Origin: Acinetobacter sichuanensis
Lineage (GTDB): Bacteria > Pseudomonadota > Gammaproteobacteria > Pseudomonadales > Moraxellaceae
Assembly: GCF_003024515.2 (NCBI RefSeq)
Contig: NZ_PYIX02000031.1
Coordinates: 1 to 50,711, forward strand
Length of the DNA: 50,711 nt
Direction: 5' to 3'
Shown piece by piece: positions 43,331 to 50,711 of this stretch. Positions within the stretch are counted from its first letter, which is position 1. Every line of letters starts with the position of its first letter. The notes under the pieces were generated by a model, which did no database searches, was not told the DNA's origin, and saw only the letters and a program-made list of their open reading frames with translations. Both the position numbers and the translations under genes were made by a program.

Positions 43331-44659
43331 TTATTTATTGACCAATGACTTAGGTAAGGACAAAACAATCAAACAACTGAGCAATAAGAACCCAGCAAAA
43401 ACCATCAACGCACCTTCAGGTTTTCCTGTAATCTGGATTGCATAACCCACCAATGTGTTACTCACTAGACCCGCAAGATTGGCGATCGAACATGCTAATG
43501 CAAATCCAGTTGCTGCTGCTGTTCCAGACAAAAAAGTTGCTGGGAGACTAAAAAACACAGGAATTGTTCCCGTTGTTGCTATTGCTGCGATCGAAAACAA
43601 CACAACGGTCATGGTGATATTTCCACTAAACATATGCGTTAAAAACAGTGCAATAGAACCAAATACAAAAGGAATAATTAAGTGCCAACGGCGTTCTCTA
43701 TATTTGTCTGAACTACGCCCAATCAGTAACATTGCAATTAAACCAATCACACTTGGAATAGCGACAACAAAACCAATGTGAAGTAAATTATCCATGCCCG
43801 CACTTTTGATAAAGGTCGGTAACCAGAACCCCATAGAATATGTGCAAAGCAACATTGAAAAATTAATAACACCTAACTTCAGAACATTAAGATTAAAAAA
43901 TCCATCTTTAAAACTATGCTTTTCTTTTGCAGAAGTATTTCCTTCCAAATCCTTTTTTAAATTATTTTCAATAATTGATTTTTCTTGTTCATTCAGCCAT
44001 TTTGCCTTTGAAAAATGGTTAGGTAAAACTTTGAGTGTTAATATGCCTAACAAAACACTTGGAATTGCCTCTAAAAAGAAAAGCCATTGCCAACCTGCCA
44101 ACCCATGTACTGAGTCAAAAGTTTGCATAATCCAACCAGATAATGGGCTACCAATAATGACCGCTAAAGGTAAACCGATCAGAAAAAGTGCAATAATTTT
44201 CCCACGATAATATGTTGGAAACCATGTTGTTAAGTAATACAAAACTCCTGGTAAAAACCCTGCTTCTGCCGCCCCAAGCAAAAATCGTAAAATATAAAAT
44301 TGCATCGGTGTAGTTACAAACATCGTTAAACCAGACAAAATCCCCCATGTAATCATAATTCGAGCAATCCAGACCTTTGCTCCAACTTTTTCCATGACTA
44401 AATTACTAGGTACTTCAAAAATAATATATCCAACAAAAAATAAACCTGCACCTAACCCAAATGCAGCTTCACTTAAATGCACATCACTGAGCATATGTAA
44501 TTTAGCTAAACCGACATTAATACGGTCTAAATATGCAGCGATATAGCAAAAACATAAAAAAGGGATTAATTTCCAAATCACTTTTTTATAAACCTGAACT
44601 TCTTCTTCTGTATAAGTTACTTTTCCAATTTCTTTGGAAACAATCACATTGGTAGACAT
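43331..44659 (-). CDS. MFS transporter, anion:cation symporter family (probable nicotinate-type uptake)
   Basis: 442 aa, 12 predicted helices, of the phthalate/4-hydroxyphenylacetate/NicT-like ACS group. Readable blocks: RLIPF-like start KLIPFLCFCYIAAYLDRINVGLAKLHM, GYIIFEVPSNLVMEKVGAKVWIARIMITWG, LLGAAEAGFLPGVLYYLTTWFP and GSPLSGWIM, with a central charged loop around residues 215-245. It lies 172 bases after nicF on the same strand and upstream of the porin. Position suggests uptake of nicotinate or hydroxynicotinate (NicT-like); the substrate is inferred from context. Confidence 0.85.
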   Translation of the reverse strand: MSTNVIVSKEIGKVTYTEEEVQVYKKVIWKLIPFLCFCYIAAYLDRINVGLAKLHMLSDVHLSEAAFGLGAGLFFVGYIIFEVPSNLVMEKVGAKVWIARIMITWGILSGLTMFVTTPMQFYILRFLLGAAEAGFLPGVLYYLTTWFPTYYRGKIIALFLIGLPLAVIIGSPLSGWIMQTFDSVHGLAGWQWLFFLEAIPSVLLGILTLKVLPNHFSKAKWLNEQEKSIIENNLKKDLEGNTSAKEKHSFKDGFFNLNVLKLGVINFSMLLCTYSMGFWLPTFIKSAGMDNLLHIGFVVAIPSVIGLIAMLLIGRSSDKYRERRWHLIIPFVFGSIALFLTHMFSGNITMTVVLFSIAAIATTGTIPVFFSLPATFLSGTAAATGFALACSIANLAGLVSNTLVGYAIQITGKPEGALMVFAGFLLLSCLIVLSLPKSLVNK

Positions 44660-44831
44660 ATCTAACTCCTTTTAGACAACAAACCAAACCCCACCTAGCT
44701 ACAAGGCGGCTGATCATAGATCGAGTCTTAAAACTCACTTTTTCAACTCCATCCTGACCAGTTTTTAATTCCGCATTGCATTATTCCTTAGGTTTGAAAT
44801 CTCAATAAAAATACTTTTTTTGACAATCCAT

Positions 44832-45473
44832 CTATTTCACAACATCAATTTTTTCAAAATAATTGAGGACTTCATCCTTAAGTACGACATCCCCATACTT
44901 ACTATCAATATCGAATAAATTGGCTTCATGTGGCGCTTGATGACGATCACCTACACACTCTCGGATCACGATCGCCCTAAAACCATGTTGTACCGCATCA
45001 ACAGCCGAAGCTCTGACACAACCACTGGTTGAACAACCAACCATAACAACCGTATCTATCCCTTGTGCTGTTAAAACCGATGCTAAACTTGTGCCAAAAA
45101 AAGCACTGGCATAGTTTTTAGTGATCACCAATTCACTCTCTAGTGGTGCAACTTCAGGACAAAACTGAGTTGCAGGATTCGTTGCTACCATTGCTGCCAT
45201 CACAGGTGACTTTTTAACCCACATCCCACCATCTAATTGATTGCTGTGATATAAAATATTGGTATGGATTACAGTGACACCTTTTTCCCGTGCAATTTTT
45301 AAAACATCTTGTGTTTCTTTCACGGCTTGGATGACATCTGGTGCGTATAGAGGTTCAGAAGCTGTGGTATATGACTGCATAAAATCGATAAGCAATAGCA
45401 CTGGTTTCTGACCAAAACCCACTCGATTCCCCCAGACCCCTTGATAGTTATCTTCTAAGTTCTGTTGTGTCAT
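44832..45473 (-). CDS. nicF: Maleamate amidohydrolase (NicF)
   Basis: 213 aa isochorismatase-fold hydrolase that converts maleamate to maleate and ammonia. The Cys-Lys-Asp triad is visible: Asp30 (LLLIDFMQSY), Lys119 (VITKNYASAFF) and Cys152 (GCSTSGCVRASA), close to the numbering of Pseudomonas putida NicF as I recall it. The C-terminal RECVGDRHQAPHEANLFDI block is family-typical. It follows nicE by 13 bases. Confidence 0.93.
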   Translation of the reverse strand: MTQQNLEDNYQGVWGNRVGFGQKPVLLLIDFMQSYTTASEPLYAPDVIQAVKETQDVLKIAREKGVTVIHTNILYHSNQLDGGMWVKKSPVMAAMVATNPATQFCPEVAPLESELVITKNYASAFFGTSLASVLTAQGIDTVVMVGCSTSGCVRASAVDAVQHGFRAIVIRECVGDRHQAPHEANLFDIDSKYGDVVLKDEVLNYFEKIDVVK

Positions 45474-45486
45474 GACTTATCTCCAA

Positions 45487-46242
45487 CTATGCATAAGCAC
45501 CAGATAATAAAGCGCCAGCACCTGGAGCAATCGGCTCAAGGTCTAATGCTTTTAACATTTGATACGTTGTTGCAATTGCAGCTGAAATAACCGGTTTACC
45601 AGTCAATGCTTCAACTTTTGCGACTGCTGGTAATGACTGCATTTGCACACAAGCGGACAGCACAATCACATCTGCATCTTGATAATTTAATTTCTGTACA
45701 ATTTCAGGTAAGTTATTTGGATCATGTTGTGCTACAGCAATATTGTCTGCAATTTCCAATGCAACATAGTCTAAAACCTCAAAACCTTCGGCTTTGATAT
45801 AATCAACAACAAGTTCCGTTAAAGGTTTCATATAAGGTGTGACGACGACAATTTTCTTTGCCTTCATCACCTTTAATCCTTCAACTAAAGCTCCTGCACT
45901 TGTCACAATCGGAGCTGCTGCATCATTATCTACGGTTACTTGGTGCAAACGTTTTTCAGACTCGCGATGATAACCAATCCCCATAGACATAATTGCAACT
46001 AAGCAGGCATAGCCCAACACATCCACTCGCGAATCTGATAACTCAAGTGCACAACGATCAGACTGAGCATCCATTGCAGCAAGCTCTTCTTTTTTCACAT
46101 GTTTCATTCGCATGCGACTTGAATGAAATGTAAATTTCTCTGGTCGAATGAGTTGACGTGCCTTAAGCATCGCTGGAATTTCTGTTTCCATTGTCGTATT
46201 TGAGCTTGGGACGATTTGACCAATTTTATAAATATGTTCCAT
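45487..46242 (-). CDS. nicE: Maleate cis-trans isomerase (NicE)
   Basis: 251 aa Asp/Glu-racemase-superfamily enzyme that isomerises maleate to fumarate, the last nicotinate-pathway step. The two catalytic cysteines are in place: Cys80 (LGYACLVAIMSMG) and Cys198 (VLSACVQMQSLP). The N-terminal IGQIVPSSNTTMETEIPAML and the closing PGAGALLSG are characteristic. It lies between nicD (12-base gap) and nicF in a tight same-strand run. Confidence 0.94.
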   Translation of the reverse strand: MEHIYKIGQIVPSSNTTMETEIPAMLKARQLIRPEKFTFHSSRMRMKHVKKEELAAMDAQSDRCALELSDSRVDVLGYACLVAIMSMGIGYHRESEKRLHQVTVDNDAAAPIVTSAGALVEGLKVMKAKKIVVVTPYMKPLTELVVDYIKAEGFEVLDYVALEIADNIAVAQHDPNNLPEIVQKLNYQDADVIVLSACVQMQSLPAVAKVEALTGKPVISAAIATTYQMLKALDLEPIAPGAGALLSGAYA

Positions 46243-46254
46243 TTTTGCTTTTCC

Positions 46255-48431
<2,177 letters not shown>

Positions 48432-49469
48432 ATGCCGGTAAATTCATCAGAACTCACCCAAATGTTTGAACACGTTTTACAGCTCTCCAAAGTGGATGAA
48501 ACACAAACAATTGCTATTTTAAAAAGTCATTATTCGCATCCACAAACAGTTCAAGCAGCAATGGATGCTGCTTGTCGTTTAAAAGCAAAAGTCTTTATTT
48601 TGGAATTACCTTCTTTCAATCACCCCAAAGCAATGGGCAATGATATGACGGCATATTGTGGTGATACTGCATTGACTGGGAATTTAGCGGCTCAACGTGC
48701 TTTAGAATCTGTCGATTTAGTCATTGATACGATGATGTTGCTTCACTCGCCTGAGCAAGAACAAATTTTAAAAACAGGTACACGTATTTTATTAGCGGTT
48801 GAACCACCTGAAGTTCTCGCACGAATTTTACCGACCCTTGAAGATAAGATACGAGTACAAACTGCTGAAAAATATTTAAAAAAAGCTCAATCTATGCATG
48901 TAACATCAAATGCTGGAACTGATTTTTATGCTCCACTCGGTCAATATCCTGCTGTAACTGAATATGGTTTTGCAGATGAACCTGGACGTTGGGATCATTG
49001 GCCAAGTGGTTTTTTATTTACATGGCCAAACGAAAACATGGCTGAAGGAACTTTGGTTTTGGATGTGGGTGACATTTTGTTGCCTTTTAAGACTTATACG
49101 AGAGAGAAAATTACTTTAGAGATTGAAAAAGGCTTTATTACTAAAATCCATGGTGGCTTTGATGCAGAATATTTACGCGAATATATGAAGTACTTTAATG
49201 ATCCTGAAGTTTATGGTATTTCTCATATCGGTTGGGGGTTACAACCTAGAGCACAATGGACTGCGATGGGCTTACATGATAAAAATGATGGAATGTGTAT
49301 GGATGCCAGAGCATTTAATGGAAACTTCCTATTTTCTACTGGACCAAACACTGAAGTTGGAGGGAGCCGAAAAACACCATGTCACATGGATATCCCACTC
49401 AGAAATTGTACAATTAAATTAGACTCACTCACTGTCGTAGACAATGGGATACCTGTTGATTTAACTTAA
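48432..49469 (+). CDS. nicX: 2,5-Dihydroxypyridine 5,6-dioxygenase (NicX)
   Basis: 345 aa non-haem iron(II) extradiol-type dioxygenase that opens 2,5-dihydroxypyridine to N-formylmaleamate. From start 48432 the residues His265 (ISHIGWG), Ser302 (FLFSTGP), His318 and Asp320 (PCHMDIP) fall exactly at the iron-site positions I recall for P. putida NicX, which supports this start. An in-frame TTG at 48408 would add eight residues and lacks a ribosome-binding site; AAAGGAA precedes the ATG. Divergent from nicC and followed by nicR. Confidence 0.94.
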   Translation: MPVNSSELTQMFEHVLQLSKVDETQTIAILKSHYSHPQTVQAAMDAACRLKAKVFILELPSFNHPKAMGNDMTAYCGDTALTGNLAAQRALESVDLVIDTMMLLHSPEQEQILKTGTRILLAVEPPEVLARILPTLEDKIRVQTAEKYLKKAQSMHVTSNAGTDFYAPLGQYPAVTEYGFADEPGRWDHWPSGFLFTWPNENMAEGTLVLDVGDILLPFKTYTREKITLEIEKGFITKIHGGFDAEYLREYMKYFNDPEVYGISHIGWGLQPRAQWTAMGLHDKNDGMCMDARAFNGNFLFSTGPNTEVGGSRKTPCHMDIPLRNCTIKLDSLTVVDNGIPVDLT

Positions 49470-49568
49470 TTTTTTATAACGACTTCTACACTTTGGAGTC
49501 GTTATTTATCACCGCAACATTTATACTGAATTTAATTTTTAGTTTCTCTACTTTAGGATCATTAGACA

Positions 49569-50012
49569 ATGCCTGAGTTAAACAATGAATATATCATTGA
49601 AGATCAAGTAGGATATTTACTACGCCGTGTTTATTACCACCATTTATCTATTTTCCAGCAAAGTTTAGATGAAACTCAACTAACTTCTGTTCAATTTGCA
49701 ACACTCTATTCAATTAATAAATTAAAAGAATGCTCACAAAAAGAACTTGTTACAGACACAGGTATTGACCAAGCCACAATTCGTGGAATTATTCAACGCT
49801 TAAAAGATAAAGGACTAATTTCACAGGACCCTGATCATCTGGATAAACGCAAAGTATTAATTCATATTACCCAACAAGGCAAAGAAGAGCTAAAGCAAGC
49901 AATTCCTATTGCTGAAACCATTACGGATTTAACCTTAGAATCACTGAATCCAGCAGAGCGAATCGCATTAAAATATTTATTACAAAAAATTATTGAACAA
50001 AAAGCTAAGTAA
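49569..50012 (+). CDS. nicR: MarR-family regulator, probable NicR repressor
   Basis: 147 aa winged-helix regulator. Core helices: QVGYLLRRVYYHHLSIFQQSL, LTSVQFATLYSINKL, the recognition segment SQKELVTDTGIDQATIRGIIQRLKDKGLI (about 60-90), the wing DPDHLDKRKVLIHITQQGKEEL, and a C-terminal dimerisation helix. NicR of P. putida is a MarR-type repressor of nic genes, released by 6-hydroxynicotinate. The gene is 99 bases after nicX, same strand, which makes NicR the best call. Target: the nicC-nicX intergenic palindromes. Confidence 0.85.
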   Translation: MPELNNEYIIEDQVGYLLRRVYYHHLSIFQQSLDETQLTSVQFATLYSINKLKECSQKELVTDTGIDQATIRGIIQRLKDKGLISQDPDHLDKRKVLIHITQQGKEELKQAIPIAETITDLTLESLNPAERIALKYLLQKIIEQKAK

Positions 50013-50526
50013 AAATATTGGTGGTGTTTCAAAATGTATGCCAATGATTTTAACACCACCCACTACATAAAATCATGATTAATATAAAAAAGCTAAGTTA
50101 AACACTTTGACATGACTCAGTACTTTATTTAAAAAACAGTATGTTCTTGTTACTGCTCACTTAACCCAATATCTGAATCAATAATTATAGTCTTTGCCCC
50201 CAACTGTATGAAATACATCTTATTGATCAAGTTTAAATACTTTATCTCAAGCAATTAATGAATTATTTCCAGAAAATATTTGTAAATAAAATTACAAGTG
50301 ATTATTATTATCATTTACAAACCTTATACAACCGAAACATACATTTTTTCTAAACAAGAAAATTTATGCAATAAGGCTAACGACGTATATGGTTTAAACA
50401 AAATAGTACAAAAATCCTAGATCAATCTATACAGGATTTTTAGTTTTTAAATGATTGATTATTAATATTTTATATATGCATGCAAAGCATATTTTAAATT
50501 TAATCAATTTTGGATGTAAGGAAATA
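50013..50526. other. Intergenic region between nicR and the last gene
   Basis: About 510 A/T-rich bases with no credible gene. It begins with a 9-base inverted repeat (GGTGGTGTT / AACACCACC, 50020-50028 and 50052-50060) just after nicR, a possible terminator without a clear T run. It ends with a convincing terminator at 50410-50448, described separately. The latter has no obvious gene upstream of it on the plus strand within 400 bases, so a short transcript there cannot be excluded. Confidence 0.5.
50410..50448 (+). terminator. Rho-independent-type hairpin in the nicR-downstream gap
   Basis: Nine-base perfect stem AAAAATCCT / AGGATTTTT (50410-50418 and 50433-50441), 14-base loop, then AGTTTTT. 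It is bidirectional in form (A-rich upstream, T-rich downstream). Confidence 0.6.
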
Positions 50527-50711
50527 ATGATGCGATTATTCGTACAGTTTGCGGCAAGTTTGTTAATTATGGCGACTGGAAGCGTATATGCTTCTGAAAA
50601 ATTAGAGCAAAATCAGGCTTATCAGCAAGCATATGCACTATATTTACTAAATCATCCACAAAAAGAAGCTAAAAATAGTCCATTCAATATCTCAGAATAT
50701 ACACAAGATTA
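50527..50711 (+). CDS. Exported protein of unknown function, 3'-truncated by the window edge
   Basis: An open frame starts with ATGATG at 50527 and runs to the window end (61 codons). A TAAGGA ribosome-binding site lies just upstream and is better spaced for the second ATG (50530). The N-terminus MMRLFVQFAASLLIMATGSVYA is a clear signal peptide with cleavage near VYA-S (about residue 22). The visible mature part is polar, with Gln/Tyr/Ala-rich helical sequence (NQAYQQAYALYLL). I do not recognise the family. Confidence 0.7.
   Translation, partial: MMRLFVQFAASLLIMATGSVYASEKLEQNQAYQQAYALYLLNHPQKEAKNSPFNISEYTQD

Noticed and set aside
43794..44210. 138-codon plus-strand open frame within the MFS transporter gene
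   Set aside because: Antisense to a well-conserved transporter; typical shadow frame.

Overview
The window is an AT-rich chromosomal stretch from a gammaproteobacterium, almost certainly an Acinetobacter or close relative in the Moraxellaceae. The basis is low GC, short intergenic regions, and protein sequences resembling Acinetobacter-type ast, paa, mesD/mesX and nic clusters. It is a catabolic 'island' of amino-acid, phenylacetate and nicotinate pathways. No rRNA, tRNA, CRISPR array, transposase or phage gene was seen. The first gene (astC) and the last gene (an exported protein) are cut by the window ends.

Layout. (1) 2-5733: astCADBE, the arginine succinyltransferase pathway, followed by a CycA-like amino-acid permease, an exported amidohydrolase and an outer-membrane porin (6064-10885). 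(2) 11092-12453: a compact tatABC operon. It is convergent with an operon (16869-12509) for an AhpD-like protein, an acyl-CoA-dehydrogenase-like protein and a nitrate/sulfonate-type ABC importer. The binding protein of that importer carries a textbook twin-arginine signal. A divergent AraC-type regulator (16975) faces this operon. (3) 18027-31671: the full phenylacetate catabolon, paaABCDEFGHJKXY on the minus strand with paaZ divergent. It is interrupted between paaD and paaE by a nested inverted repeat. (4) 31863-35061: scoAB CoA-transferase and an MHS-family symporter. (5) 35081-35439: a MITE-like non-coding element with two-part terminal inverted repeats. (6) 35523-41053: a TauE-type permease, a flavin reductase, the oxygen-dependent core methionine synthase pair MesD and MesX (DUF1852), and a MetF-like protein fused to a cysteine-rich C-terminal domain. 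(7) 41361-50012: lower nicotinate catabolism (nicC, nicD, nicE, nicF, an MFS transporter, a porin, a nitroreductase; divergent nicX and nicR).

How the genes work together. Arginine goes to glutamate and succinate through Ast. Phenylacetate goes to acetyl-CoA and succinyl-CoA through Paa. 6-Hydroxynicotinate goes through 2,5-dihydroxypyridine, N-formylmaleamate, maleamate and maleate to fumarate through Nic. NicA/NicB (nicotinate to 6-hydroxynicotinate) are not in the window. Two less explored units stand out: a tatABC set placed beside a Tat-dependent ABC importer, and the mesD/mesX/flavin-reductase/metF-like neighbourhood, several of whose promoters share a GATATCAA motif. Functions were assigned by reading motifs and recalling family sequences; no database search was run.
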